A stretch of DNA of 45,042 nucleotides from Chthoniobacteraceae bacterium (lineage in GTDB: Bacteria; Verrucomicrobiota; Verrucomicrobiia; Chthoniobacterales; Chthoniobacteraceae), in contig CANIWM010000055.1 of NCBI GenBank assembly GCA_947471505.1, positions 1-45,042 on the forward strand. Direction: 5' to 3'. The stretch's first letter is position 1. The number at the start of each line of letters is the position of its first letter. A program made the translations under genes and the position numbers. This document shows, piece by piece, positions 1 through 8,902 of the stretch. Under the pieces are notes generated by a model, which did not search any database, had not been told where the DNA came from, and saw only the letters and a list, made by a program, of their open reading frames with translations.

Positions 1-145
1 CCTAAAAACGGCAGTTGAACGGATTTTCAGAGAAAAATGAGCCTTGGACGGGTGAGTGATTTTCAACTGCTCCGCAGTTGGCAATTTCCAGAGTAAAATA
101 CCCTATTTTTCGGCCTCAAAAACGGGGTCAACTGCCGTTTTTAGG
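1..145. repeat. Inverted-repeat region with four related arms
   Basis: Bases 1-18 and 128-145 are perfect inverted copies of each other (18 bp). Between them, 64-80 forms a 7-bp stem with a 3-base loop whose arms carry the same core (CAACTGC/GCAGTTG). Thus one short core occurs four times in alternating orientation within 145 bp. The sequence after the first core (about 20-43) resembles the sequence after the third (about 81-104), suggesting an old duplication. No coding frame is convincing in 1-215. It could be a small palindromic repeat family, the end of a mobile element cut by the window edge, or a regulatory region. Confidence 0.6.
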
Positions 146-215
146 TTGATTCGTGGGAGCGCCGCGCTGCGCGGTCTCTTAATTGACTTCGGCTTTCTCC
201 GCTTCGCTACGAATC

Positions 216-1043
216 TCAACCAGTCCGCGCATGATGAAAAAGCATCTGCTGCGCGTACCCCGCATACGGCCCGAAGTGCTTTGCGGCGAAAGCCTTTAGT
301 TGCGCTGGGTTTGAGCGCGTCTTGCGATACGTCCCGCGCAGGATACGGGCGATCCACACGTCTATGGGCACGGCGTCCAGCCGCTCGTAGGCGAAGAGCA
401 GCGCGCAGTTTGCCACCTTCTCGCCTACGCCCGAGAGGCGCGTGAGTTCTGCGAGCGCGGCGTCTGTTTCCAAAGTCGCGATGTGTGCGAGGTCCACCTC
501 TCCGCTGGCCACCATGCGCGCCGTTTTGAGCAGCGTCTTGGCGCGGTAGCCGAGGGCGCACGCGCGCAGGTCGCTCTCTTCCAGCGCGGCGAGCGCGGCG
601 GGCTCGGGATACGTATAAAGCGTCGCGCCTTCATACGTCACCGCGCGCCCGTATCGCTGGCGCAAAGTGTGGGAGATTTGCGTGATGTGCGGCACTGCTT
701 TTTGTGCGCTGGTGATGAACGTCGCCACGCATTCCCAAAACGGCTGGCGGATGATCCGAACCCCGCCAAACGCCGCCGCAGCCGCCTGCATCGCCGCATC
801 GCGAGGGAGCGTGGCGCGGATAGCTGGCATGTTGTGGTCCAGCGCGAGATAAGTGCTCACTTTCTCCGCCATCGCAGCCGGGACGCGCAGTGAGTCGCCC
901 TGCTGTTCGAGGTAGCACGGCTCGGCCCCGATCATCCCCAGCCAGCCCGCGCCCTGCGCCCGCCAGTGGAAGACCTGCCCGCAATTCAGCGTCAGCGCCA
1001 AGTCGAAGCCCGGCGCCGCGATGCTACACAAAGAACGTGTCAT
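216..1043 (-). CDS. OGG1-type 8-oxoguanine DNA glycosylase
   Basis: A 275-residue base-excision repair enzyme predicted to remove oxidised guanine from DNA and nick the strand by its lyase activity. The N-terminal part has the OGG_N-like stretch GFDLALTLNCGQVFHW. The helix-hairpin-helix part has GVGEKVAN with the expected catalytic lysine (about K209) and, after VPIDVW, the expected aspartate (about D228). The open frame continues upstream, but the start at 1043 is preferred because homology begins just after it and the upstream frame lies inside the cupin gene. Start overlaps the cupin 3' end by 20 bp, so the two are probably co-transcribed. AlkA-like glycosylases share the fold; the OGG_N segment argues for OGG1. 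Confidence 0.88.
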   Translation of the reverse strand: MTRSLCSIAAPGFDLALTLNCGQVFHWRAQGAGWLGMIGAEPCYLEQQGDSLRVPAAMAEKVSTYLALDHNMPAIRATLPRDAAMQAAAAAFGGVRIIRQPFWECVATFITSAQKAVPHITQISHTLRQRYGRAVTYEGATLYTYPEPAALAALEESDLRACALGYRAKTLLKTARMVASGEVDLAHIATLETDAALAELTRLSGVGEKVANCALLFAYERLDAVPIDVWIARILRGTYRKTRSNPAQLKAFAAKHFGPYAGYAQQMLFHHARTG

Positions 1044-1377
1044 CGTGGGAATAAGGCGGCGCGCAGCAGCACAGGAAAAGCAGGTCACTTTCCGCAGCGA
1101 TAAAGTGCCACGTCCCCGCCGGGATGAGGATCGCATCGCCCGGCCCGACGACGCGCACCTCATCGCCGAGGTGCATTCTCCCCGAGCCGTCGAGCACGTA
1201 GTAAAACTCCTCGCTCGCCCGGTGGTAATGCCGCTCCGTCGCGACGCCCGCAGGCACTCGCGCCTCCGCGAGAGATTGCTGGCGCACAGGCGCATTCGTC
1301 CGGTCCAGCAAGCTGCGAATCGTCGAGCCATCTTTCGTGGTAAACGGAACCTGCGTAGCGAGATTTTGGACAGTCAT
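1024..1377 (-). CDS. Small cupin-fold protein
   Basis: A 117-residue single-domain cupin. Both cupin motifs are visible: HYHRASEEFYYVLDGSG (metal ligands about H50, H52 and E56/E57) and PGDAILIPAGTWHF (ligand about H91), so metal binding is likely. The ATG at 1375-1377 was chosen because the longer upstream frame has no family similarity. It lies immediately upstream of the glycosylase with a 20-bp overlap. Cupins of this size bind small molecules or isomerise sugars; the substrate cannot be read from the sequence. The 83 bp between this gene and the divergent dehydrogenase must hold promoters for both. Confidence 0.8.
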   Translation of the reverse strand: MTVQNLATQVPFTTKDGSTIRSLLDRTNAPVRQQSLAEARVPAGVATERHYHRASEEFYYVLDGSGRMHLGDEVRVVGPGDAILIPAGTWHFIAAESDLLFLCCCAPPYSHDDTFFV

Positions 1378-1460
1378 AGAGCGCCGGCAGACAACGGCAT
1401 TTCGCGCGCGGTGAAAAGAAAAACGGTGAAATCTCCGGCGCGGGTGCGCATGGTCGAAAC

Positions 1461-2249
1461 ATGATTTCATTCCACGGCTGCACAGCATTGATCACGGGAG
1501 CATCATCGGGCATCGGCGCAGAACTAGCCCGCCAACTCGCGCCCTACGCGCGCACTTTGATCCTCGTCGCCCGCAGTCGCGATGCGCTCGCGCAGCTCGC
1601 CACCGAGCTTGCGAGGCCGGGCCTCGAAGTCACCGTGCACACCGCAGACCTCGCCGATGCCGGACAAGTCGCAGCCGTCATCACCGCAGCGCGGGAGGCG
1701 AAAGTGGACTTCCTCATCAACAACGCCGGGCTCGGCGACCACGGGCTGTTCGAGAAAAGCGATTGGTCCCGCGTGCAAGCCATGATCGACGTGAACATCA
1801 CCGCCCTCACTCGCCTCACGCACGGAATCCTCCCTGCGATGGTGGCGCGAAAAAGCGGGCGCATCCTCAACGTCAGCAGCATCGCAGGCGACATCCCCGT
1901 TCCCGGAATGGCCGTGTATGCCGCGACAAAATCCTACGTCACCAGCCTCACCGAAGCCACCCGCGCAGAGCTGAACGGCACCGGCGTCACCGTCACCGCC
2001 GTCTGCCCCGGCCCAGTAGATACCGGCTTCTCCAGCACCGCCGAACGTCCCGGTGAGCGTGATGACATGAAATCGCCCAGCATCCTAAAAGCCACCATCC
2101 CGCAAGTCGCCCGCGCCGCTCTCCTTGCCGTCGAGCGAGGGCGCGCACGAGTCGTCCCCGGATGGGTCCCCTCCGCCGTCGCGCTCGCCATCTCCATTAT
2201 ACCGATGTTTGCCATCCGCGCATTTTTGAAGACGAAAGCGCGCACTTAA
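1461..2249 (+). CDS. Short-chain dehydrogenase/reductase
   Basis: A 262-residue classical SDR of the NAD(P)-binding Rossmann fold. Visible motifs are TGASSGIG (residues 12-19, cofactor binding), NNAG (87-90), the catalytic serine at about 139-140 and YAATK (Y153, K157). After the catalytic domain comes PGPVDTGF and then a hydrophobic C-terminal stretch (about 232-255), as in SDRs that associate with membranes and act on lipid or steroid-like substrates. The substrate is unknown. It is divergent from the cupin gene and is followed after 56 bp by the transferase gene on the same strand. Confidence 0.88.
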   Translation: MISFHGCTALITGASSGIGAELARQLAPYARTLILVARSRDALAQLATELARPGLEVTVHTADLADAGQVAAVITAAREAKVDFLINNAGLGDHGLFEKSDWSRVQAMIDVNITALTRLTHGILPAMVARKSGRILNVSSIAGDIPVPGMAVYAATKSYVTSLTEATRAELNGTGVTVTAVCPGPVDTGFSSTAERPGERDDMKSPSILKATIPQVARAALLAVERGRARVVPGWVPSAVALAISIIPMFAIRAFLKTKART

Positions 2250-2277
2250 AAATTCCCGAAACTCCCTGTGGAAACTC

Positions 2278-2291
2278 GCCGAAATTTCGGC
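2278..2291. promoter_or_regulatory. 14-bp perfect palindrome upstream of the transferase gene
   Basis: GCCGAAATTTCGGC reads the same on both strands and ends 14 bp before the ATG at 2306. It could be an operator or, in RNA, a weak hairpin near the start codon. No Shine-Dalgarno sequence is obvious between it and the start. A chance palindrome is possible. Confidence 0.35.
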
Positions 2292-2305
2292 AAAATCCCC
2301 GCATC

Positions 2306-2971
2306 ATGCAGCCGGTCGAGCACGAACATTTTGTCAGTTGGAGCCAATCGCCAGAGCAGATGGATGTGCTTTGGGAGAAGGGCTGGCGTCACTTCGGGCC
2401 TATCTTCTACCGCTACCGCGAAGCATGGACGAATGAAGGGCTGCGCCACGTTCGACCCCTCCGCATCGAAGTCGCAAACTTCTCTCCCTCCAAAAGCCAG
2501 CGCCGCACACTTCGCAAAAACCGCGACCTTGAAGTCCGCGTTCATGCCGTCGAGATCGATGCCGAGCGCACGCGTCTCTTCGACATTCACAAGCTGCGGT
2601 TCGCGGACAACATCCCAAATTCGCTCGAAGACTTCCTCGGCCCCGCGCCGCAAATCGGCCCCTCGAGTATGGTCGAAGTCGCCGCTTATCTCGGGAAGCG
2701 ACTCGTCGCCGCCAGTTACCTCGATGTCGGGACCACCAGCGTCTCGAGCATTTACGCTTTTTTCGACCCAGAGTTTGAAGAACGCCGCCTCGGCGTTGCC
2801 ACAATGCTGTGGGAACTCATCTACGCCCGCAACACGGGCAAGCAGTGGCACTACCCCGGCTACTGCTACGTCGAGCCCAGCGGCTACGACTACAAAAAGC
2901 GCTTCCAGCCCATGTATTACTACGATTGGGACGGCTGGGAAAATCGCGCGCTGCCGCTCGGCGAAGAGTAG
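2306..2971 (+). CDS. Arginyl/leucyl-tRNA--protein transferase-like protein (Ate1/Bpt family)
   Basis: A 221-residue protein whose second half matches the ATE C-terminal GNAT-like domain: SIYAFFDPEFEERRLG, then YCYVEPSGYDYKKRF. These enzymes move an amino acid from charged tRNA to a protein N-terminus and so create an N-degron. The N-terminal part keeps the family's GWRHFGPIFYR and FSPSKSQRRTLRKNRDL blocks, but the paired cysteines normally found between them are absent: the segment reads YREAWTNEGLRHVRPLRI (about residues 37-54). The usual metal or Fe-S binding site is therefore missing. The protein is also shorter at its N-terminus than typical Bpt. The ATG at 2306 is the only good start in register. 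It ends 12 bp from the convergent lepA stop. Confidence 0.8.
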   Translation: MQPVEHEHFVSWSQSPEQMDVLWEKGWRHFGPIFYRYREAWTNEGLRHVRPLRIEVANFSPSKSQRRTLRKNRDLEVRVHAVEIDAERTRLFDIHKLRFADNIPNSLEDFLGPAPQIGPSSMVEVAAYLGKRLVAASYLDVGTTSVSSIYAFFDPEFEERRLGVATMLWELIYARNTGKQWHYPGYCYVEPSGYDYKKRFQPMYYYDWDGWENRALPLGEE

Positions 2972-2983
2972 GCGCAGTGCGCG

Positions 2984-4786
2984 CTAGTTCGTCTTGAGCA
3001 CCTCGATGAACGCCTCTTGCGGGATGTTCACCTGGCCGATCGCCTTCATGCGCTTCTTACCTTCCTTCTGCTTTTCGAGCAGCTTGCGCTTGCGGCTGAT
3101 GTCGCCGCCGTAGCACTTCGCCGTCACGTTTTTGCGCAGGGCGCTGATGCTTTCGCGGGCGACGATCTTGCCGCCGACTGCCGCCTGAATGGCGACCTGG
3201 TAGAGCTGCGTCGGGATGACTTCCTTCAGCTTCGTGGCGATTGCGCGGCCCCGGGCCTCCGCCTTGTCGCGATGCACGATGCTGCTGAATGCGTCCACGA
3301 TTTCCCCGTTCACGAGCATGTCCAGCTTCACGAGCTTGTCGGCGCGGTAACCGGCGTGCTCGTAATCCATCGAGCCGTAGCCGCGGGTGATGCTCTTCAT
3401 TTTATCCACGAAATCGACGAGGATTTCGTTCAGCGGCATGTCGGCGGTGAGCATCACGCGCTTCGGGTCGAGCGTCTCCGTATGGTCCACGACGCCGCGT
3501 TTTTCCATGATGAGCTGGAGCATCGGCGAGATGTATTCGTTCGGGATCATCACGAAGCAACGCACCAGCGGCTCGCGGATTTCCTCGATGACGGAAGGGT
3601 CGGGGAGCACTTCGGGGTTATCGACTTTCAGCAGTTCGCCGTTGGTCTTGAGCACTTCGTAAATGACCGACGGATACGTGGCGATGATGTCCATGTCGAA
3701 CTCGCGGCGCAGACGCTCGATGACGATCTCCATGTGCAGCAACCCGAGGAATCCGCAACGGAAACCGAACCCGAGCGCGACCGACGACTCCGCCATGTAG
3801 TGAAATGCCGCGTCGTTGAGCTGGAGCTTGCCCATCGCCGCTTTCAGATGCTCGAAGTCCGCCGAGTTGATCGGGTAAATACCGCTGAAAACCATCGGTT
3901 GCAGCTCCTTGAATCCGTCGAGCGGCTGGTCCGCAGGAAGGCGCGAAGTGGTGAGGGTGTCGCCCACTTTCACCTCAGCGGCAGACTTGATGTTCGCGAT
4001 GCAATACCCCACGTCGCCCGGCCCCAATTCGGGCTGCGGAACGAACTTCGGATACTGCGGCCGGAAGATGCCCACTTCTTTCACTTCGTAAGCATTGTTC
4101 GTCGCCATCAGCCGCACGACATCGCCCGCTTTGATCGCGCCATCCACGACGCGGACGTAAATCACCACGCCGCGATACATGTCGAACGTGGAGTCGAAAA
4201 CGAGCGCGCGGAGGCGAGCATCGCGATTATCCGGCGGGGCCGGGATGCGGGCGACGACAGCCTCCAGAATCTCCTCGATGCCGATGCCCATCTTCGCGCT
4301 GGCGAGCACGGCTTCATCGGACGGGATTGCGAGAATCTCTTCGAGCTGGCGGCAGGCTTCCGCGAGGTCAGCGTTGGGGAGATCGATCTTGTTGATTACG
4401 GGGATGATTTTGAGCTTCTGCTTCTCCGCGAGATGAACGTTCGCGACGGTCTGCGCCTCCACGCCCTGCGCCGCATCCACGATGAGCAGCGCGCCTTCAC
4501 ACGCTGCGAGCGAGCGGGAGACCTCGTAGGCGAAGTCCACATGCCCTGGCGTGTCCATGAGGTTCAGCTTGTAGGTGATGCCGTCTTTCGCCTTGTACAT
4601 CATCCGCACCGGATGCGCCTTGATGGTGATACCGCGCTCGCGTTCGAGGTCCATCGCATCGAGGAGCTGCTCCTGCGATTCCCGCTTTTGGATGGTGCCA
4701 GTGAACTCCAGCAGACGATCGGAAAGAGTCGTCTTTCCGTGGTCAATGTGAGCGATGATGCAGAAGTTGCGCGTGTTTTCGGACAT
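2984..4786 (-). CDS. lepA: Elongation factor 4 (LepA)
   Basis: A 600-residue ribosome-associated GTPase, full length for LepA. The N-terminus begins [20 protein letters not shown] with the P-loop at residues 12-20. The switch II region [16 protein letters not shown] and the NKID guanine-specificity motif follow. The C-terminal domain ends in the LepA-specific basic region ([20 protein letters not shown]). The start at 4786 matches family starts; the frame runs on upstream without homology. It is divergent from thrS with 155 bp between the start codons and converges with the transferase gene. Confidence 0.97.
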   Translation of the reverse strand: MSENTRNFCIIAHIDHGKTTLSDRLLEFTGTIQKRESQEQLLDAMDLERERGITIKAHPVRMMYKAKDGITYKLNLMDTPGHVDFAYEVSRSLAACEGALLIVDAAQGVEAQTVANVHLAEKQKLKIIPVINKIDLPNADLAEACRQLEEILAIPSDEAVLASAKMGIGIEEILEAVVARIPAPPDNRDARLRALVFDSTFDMYRGVVIYVRVVDGAIKAGDVVRLMATNNAYEVKEVGIFRPQYPKFVPQPELGPGDVGYCIANIKSAAEVKVGDTLTTSRLPADQPLDGFKELQPMVFSGIYPINSADFEHLKAAMGKLQLNDAAFHYMAESSVALGFGFRCGFLGLLHMEIVIERLRREFDMDIIATYPSVIYEVLKTNGELLKVDNPEVLPDPSVIEEIREPLVRCFVMIPNEYISPMLQLIMEKRGVVDHTETLDPKRVMLTADMPLNEILVDFVDKMKSITRGYGSMDYEHAGYRADKLVKLDMLVNGEIVDAFSSIVHRDKAEARGRAIATKLKEVIPTQLYQVAIQAAVGGKIVARESISALRKNVTAKCYGGDISRKRKLLEKQKEGKKRMKAIGQVNIPQEAFIEVLKTN

Positions 4787-4941
4787 GGTTTTTGCCTTTA
4801 GAAAAAGGGCGCGGACGCTACTCGCCACATCTGGAGAGAGCAAGAGGCATCTCGTGGCTGTTGTATCGAACGACAAAGCGGGCTGAAATCGGAACGGTGA
4901 TTGCCAACGCTGGCGAGCTGGCTACTTTCGCGCCCCATTTT

Positions 4942-6993
4942 ATGCCTGAAGAAGAACGCAAGACACTCGAACAACGCCACCAGATGACCGACCTCGAACG
5001 GCTCCGCCATAGCGCGGCGCATGTGCTGGCGACGGCGATTTTACGCATTTGGCCGGAGGCGCAGTTTGCTGCCGGTCCGCCGGTGGAGCAGGGGTTTTAT
5101 TATGATGTGGACCTTCCGCACCGCATCACGCCGGAGGATTTTGCGCGCATCGAGGAGGAGATGAAGAAGGAGATCAAAGCGAACAACGTCTTTGAGCGCA
5201 CGGCGGTCTCGCGTGCGGAGGCGCTGGCGCTGGCAGAAAGCGGACGGCTGGGCGGCTTGTCGGAGCGTCCAGGGAATGCGTCGAAGTTCAAAATCGGCAA
5301 TCTCGCGGACATCCCGGAGGGCGAGGAAATCTCGCTGTTTAAGAACGGCGACTTCCTCGATCTGTGCGCCGGACCTCACGTCATGCGGACGGGAAATATC
5401 GGGGCGTTCAAGCTCACGAACATTGCGTCGGCTTACTACAAAGGGGACGAGAAAAACCCGCAGCTCCAGCGCATTTACGGCACGGCGTTTAAGAACAAGA
5501 CGCAGATGGAAGAGCACTTCAACATGCTCGAAGAGGCGAAGAAGCGCGACCATCGCAAGCTGGGCAAAGAGCTGGAGCTTTTCACGTTCGACGAAGACGT
5601 AGGCCCCGGCCTTCCGCTCTGGCTGCCCAACGGAACGGTGCTCATCGAAGAGCTGGAGAGGCTGGCTAAAGAGACGGAGTTTGCCGCCGGTTACGACCGT
5701 GTGCGGACGCCGCATCTGGCGCGGGAGAATATGTATCTCACGAGCGGGCATCTGCCGTATTACGAGGAGAGCATGTTCCCTCCGATGGAGCTCGACGAGG
5801 AACGCGGGCAGCGCGAGCCGATTCTGAAAATGCGTGCCGAGGCTCTTGCTGTGCTGGCGCTTTTCGTCCGCGATCATCTGGAGGATTCGCGCAACGTAAC
5901 GGCCGAGGATCCAGAAGTCATTGAGCGCATTAAAGCGGCGATCGACGCGGATACGGCGTCTGCGGAAGTGAAGGAGGCGTTCCAGAATTTGCAGAAGGCG
6001 GACAGCCAGCTCGCGTTCACGGCTGCGCCGAAGAAGTATTACCTCAAGGCGATGAACTGCCCGCATCACCACAAGATCTTCGGTGCGGTCCCGCGTTCGT
6101 ATCGCGACCTGCCGCTGCGCCTCGCGGAATACGGCACGTGCTATCGCTACGAGCAATCGGGCGAGCTCATGGGCCTGATGCGCGTGCGCTCGATGCAGAT
6201 GAACGACGCGCACATTTACTGCACGGAGGAACAGTTCGAGGAGGAGTTCCGCGCGGTGAACGAGATGTATCTGAAGTACTTCAGCATCTTCGGATTCGAG
6301 AAATACCAGATGCGTTTCTCCACGCACGACCCCGAGAAGCTCGGGCAGAAGTTCGTGGACGAGCCCGCGCTTTGGAAAAAGACCGAGGACATGGTGCGCA
6401 ATGTCCTCATCAAGTCGGGAATCAACTACGTGGAAGTGGCGAACGAAGCCGCCTTTTATGGACCGAAAATCGACGTGCAAGTTTGGAGCGCCATCGGCAA
6501 GGAATTCACCATCGCGACCAACCAGGTGGACTTCGCCGTGCCTGCGCGCTTCAAGCTGCAGTACCGGACGCGCGACAATTCGTTCGACACGCCGCTGTGC
6601 ATCCACCGGGCACCGCTCGGCACGCACGAGCGTTTCATAGGTTTCCTGATCGAGCACTACGCCGGCAATTTCCCGCTGTGGATGGCCCCGGAGCAGGTGA
6701 GTGTCATCACCATCGGGACCGACGAGCCTCTCGTCGCCTACGGCAAAGCCATCGTGGCCGAACTACGGTCGCACGGAGTCCGTGCGCACGGCGACTATGG
6801 AAGCGACAAGATGCAGGGCAAAATCCAGCAAGCCGAAAAGCGCAAAGTCCACACAATGCTAGTGCTCGGAAACCGCGACCTCGAAGCCGGAAATGTCAGC
6901 ATCCGCCTCCACGGAAAAGGCAACGTCGGCGCGAAGAAACGCGACGAGGCGATTGCGGACATCCTGGCTGCCATCAAAGACCGGCGGGCGTAA
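4942..6993 (+). CDS. thrS: Threonine--tRNA ligase, no TGS domain, with central insertion
   Basis: A 683-residue class II aminoacyl-tRNA synthetase charging tRNA-Thr. The editing domain is present: HSAAH (H23, H27) and CAGPH (C142, H146). The catalytic core has MNCPHHH (zinc ligand C373), motif 2 around RYEQSG, and NDAHIYC (zinc ligand H424), then the C-terminal anticodon-binding domain. Two features differ from the E. coli enzyme. There is no N-terminal TGS domain: the editing HxxxH starts at residue 23 instead of about 73. There is also an insertion of roughly 70 residues (about 290-360), mostly helical and charged, between the MFP segment and MNCP. ATG 4942 is the first in-frame methionine before homology; the longer upstream frame has no family similarity. 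Confidence 0.95.
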   Translation: MPEEERKTLEQRHQMTDLERLRHSAAHVLATAILRIWPEAQFAAGPPVEQGFYYDVDLPHRITPEDFARIEEEMKKEIKANNVFERTAVSRAEALALAESGRLGGLSERPGNASKFKIGNLADIPEGEEISLFKNGDFLDLCAGPHVMRTGNIGAFKLTNIASAYYKGDEKNPQLQRIYGTAFKNKTQMEEHFNMLEEAKKRDHRKLGKELELFTFDEDVGPGLPLWLPNGTVLIEELERLAKETEFAAGYDRVRTPHLARENMYLTSGHLPYYEESMFPPMELDEERGQREPILKMRAEALAVLALFVRDHLEDSRNVTAEDPEVIERIKAAIDADTASAEVKEAFQNLQKADSQLAFTAAPKKYYLKAMNCPHHHKIFGAVPRSYRDLPLRLAEYGTCYRYEQSGELMGLMRVRSMQMNDAHIYCTEEQFEEEFRAVNEMYLKYFSIFGFEKYQMRFSTHDPEKLGQKFVDEPALWKKTEDMVRNVLIKSGINYVEVANEAAFYGPKIDVQVWSAIGKEFTIATNQVDFAVPARFKLQYRTRDNSFDTPLCIHRAPLGTHERFIGFLIEHYAGNFPLWMAPEQVSVITIGTDEPLVAYGKAIVAELRSHGVRAHGDYGSDKMQGKIQQAEKRKVHTMLVLGNRDLEAGNVSIRLHGKGNVGAKKRDEAIADILAAIKDRRA

Positions 6994-7004
6994 GCCACCG
7001 GGCC

Positions 7005-7640
7005 ATGAGCTTCGACTGGCTTGCGCCGCATTATCGCTGGATGGAAGCCGTCCTTGCGGGGCGGAAGATGCAGCGGTGCCGGGTCGCGTGGCTGGATGAA
7101 GTGCGCGCGTGCCGGAATGTGCTCGTCGTTGGCGAAGGGCCGGGGCGGTTTCTGGAAGTTGCCGTAGCGCAGATGCCGGACGCGAGTTTCGTTTGCGTGG
7201 ATGCAAGCAGTGCGATGCTGGAGCGTGCGCGCGCAGCCGTTCTGGGAAACCCTCGGGTGAGCTTTCTTCATGCGTCGCTGCCGGAGTGGGAGCCACCCGC
7301 CGCCGCCTTCGATCTCATCGTCACGCACTTCTTCCTCGACTGCTTTCCTGAGCCCGTGCTCTCGCAAGTTGTGGCCCGCCTCGCCGCTGCTGCAACGCCC
7401 GATGCGCGCTGGCTACTTGCGGATTTCCAAATTCCCGAGCGCGGATTGGCCCGGCTGCGCGCGAGGGGCTTGCTCGCTCTGGCGTATCGTTTTTTCCGCA
7501 TCGCTACAGCACTTCCGGCAACGGAACTCGTCTCGCCGGACGAAGCGCTTCAGCGGCACGGTTTTCGTTTGAAGAGCCGCATCAGCGCGAACTGGGGATT
7601 GCTTCACAGTGATTTGTGGGCGCGGGATGCTGTCGTTTAA
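7005..7640 (+). CDS. Class I SAM-dependent methyltransferase
   Basis: A 211-residue protein with a Rossmann-type methyltransferase fold. Motif I is VVGEGPGRFL (41-50), followed by an acidic residue in FVCVDASS at the end of strand 2, and FDLIVTHFFLDCF as the later motif. The first residues (FDWLAPHYRWME) resemble UbiE-like small-molecule methyltransferases, but the substrate is not evident. It starts 11 bp after the thrS stop and is probably co-transcribed. Its TAA overlaps the TAA of the convergent sbtB gene. Confidence 0.85.
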   Translation: MSFDWLAPHYRWMEAVLAGRKMQRCRVAWLDEVRACRNVLVVGEGPGRFLEVAVAQMPDASFVCVDASSAMLERARAAVLGNPRVSFLHASLPEWEPPAAAFDLIVTHFFLDCFPEPVLSQVVARLAAAATPDARWLLADFQIPERGLARLRARGLLALAYRFFRIATALPATELVSPDEALQRHGFRLKSRISANWGLLHSDLWARDAVV

Positions 7641-7930
7641 TGCACGACCCATTGGGCGTCGGACATGAGACAGACGCCGCCACGGCGACGAAGGATCGGG
7701 CGGATGGCTGCGATCACGGCGTCGCTTTTCTCCGGGGCAATGGCGAGCAGAATGCAAGAGTTTCCGCTTCCTCCGCCGGGTTCGTCGTTGCGGCGTTCAC
7801 CGCGGTCTCCGCTGCCTGTGATGTTGTGGAACACCGTGTAGCCGGAGACACCTATATGGGTGAGTTCCTTTAAGAGTGAAGGGACTTCGGGGGAGTCCAC
7901 GATGATTTCGATCCGCTTTACGTTTTGCAT
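7637..7930 (-). CDS. sbtB: PII-like regulatory protein SbtB
   Basis: A 97-residue PII-superfamily protein. It begins with the strand pattern MQNVKRIEIIVDSPEVPSL, continues through a T-loop region rich in glycine and charged residues (about 43-58), and ends in a short C-terminal strand. The identity rests strongly on its position: it starts 3 bp after the sbtA stop on the same strand. SbtB is known to bind adenylyl nucleotides and to control bicarbonate uptake by SbtA at the inner membrane. The ending GVCLMSDAQWVVH has only one cysteine, so the paired-cysteine C-loop of some cyanobacterial SbtB proteins is not seen. The 3' end overlaps the convergent methyltransferase stop by 4 bp. Confidence 0.8.
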   Translation of the reverse strand: MQNVKRIEIIVDSPEVPSLLKELTHIGVSGYTVFHNITGSGDRGERRNDEPGGGSGNSCILLAIAPEKSDAVIAAIRPILRRRGGVCLMSDAQWVVH

Positions 7931-7933
7931 GGG

Positions 7934-8902
7934 TCAGCTCCAGATTCGGTTGATTATGGCCATATAGAGAGGCAGGCCGACGATGATGTTGAAAGGAAAT
8001 GAGATGGCGAGCGCCATGGTAACGTAGAGGCCGGGGTTGGCTTCGGGAATTGCGAGACGCATCGCCGCTGGAACAGCGATGTAGCTGGCGCTGGCGCAAA
8101 GGACGGTAAATAACAGTGCATCGCCCGGGCCAAGGCCGATGAATCGCGCGAGTGCCAGCGCCGCGATTGCGTTTACGAGCGGGACTGCCAGGGCAAACAC
8201 CACGGGAAACCAGCCGAATTGCCGGATGCCGCGGATTCTCCGGGCGCTCAGGATACCCATATCGAGAAGGAAAAGGCAGAGCATGCCGCGGAAGATGTCG
8301 CTCGTGAACGGCGCGAGAGCCTTTCCGCCCTTTTCTCCGGTGACGGCGCCGATGACGAGCGCGCCGCACAGTATGAACACCGACCCGTTGGCGAACGCGT
8401 CGCGCAGGAGATGGCTCCACGAGACGGGTGTTCCGCCGGGACTGCCGAGTTTTCTCGCCAGCGCAACGCCGATGATAATCGCGGGGGACTCCATGAGCGC
8501 CATCGCGGCGACCATGTGTCCGCCGGATGGTATGCCGAGCTGCGAAAGGAAAGATCCCGCGGCGATGAACGTCACTGCCGAGACCGAGCCGTAGGTGGCC
8601 GCTACGGCTGCCGCGTTGTTTATATCGAGTCGCTTGCGGAGGATTAAGAACGTCCAGAGCGGAACAACGATAGCCATGAGGATGGCTGCGCCGAGGGCTA
8701 TTGCCACCTCCGCAGTGAGACCGCTTTTGTGCAGTTCCACACCTCCTTTGAATCCGATGGAGAGGAGCAGGTAGAGCGAAAGGAATTTCGGGATGGGCTG
8801 TGGAATTTCGAGATCGGAGCCGACGAAGCATGCGATCATTCCGAGGAAGAAAAACAGGACGGGAGGATTGAGGAGGTTTGAAGCGATGAGTGTCAGATCC
8901 AT
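7934..8902 (-). CDS. sbtA: Sodium-dependent bicarbonate transporter SbtA
   Basis: A 322-residue polytopic membrane protein with about ten hydrophobic segments, matching the SbtA family (PF05982). Recognisable parts are LLLSIGFKGGVELHKSGL near residue 50, YGSVSAVTF, the MALMESPAIIIGV half-helix region and, near the end, LCASASYIAVPAAMR with IPEANPGLYVTMALA. SbtA imports bicarbonate with sodium. The linker between the two halves is shorter than in Synechocystis SbtA. It is followed by sbtB and faces a divergent winged-helix regulator across 177 bp. Confidence 0.9.
   Translation of the reverse strand: MDLTLIASNLLNPPVLFFFLGMIACFVGSDLEIPQPIPKFLSLYLLLSIGFKGGVELHKSGLTAEVAIALGAAILMAIVVPLWTFLILRKRLDINNAAAVAATYGSVSAVTFIAAGSFLSQLGIPSGGHMVAAMALMESPAIIIGVALARKLGSPGGTPVSWSHLLRDAFANGSVFILCGALVIGAVTGEKGGKALAPFTSDIFRGMLCLFLLDMGILSARRIRGIRQFGWFPVVFALAVPLVNAIAALALARFIGLGPGDALLFTVLCASASYIAVPAAMRLAIPEANPGLYVTMALAISFPFNIIVGLPLYMAIINRIWS

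Noticed and set aside
3017-4801. 594-codon open frame antisense to lepA
   Set aside because: Shadow frame caused by GC-rich codon usage; it has no recognisable domain, while lepA on the other strand is certain.
5041-6657. 538-codon open frame antisense to thrS
   Set aside because: Low-complexity Arg/Leu/His-rich translation without similarity; opposite strand is thrS.
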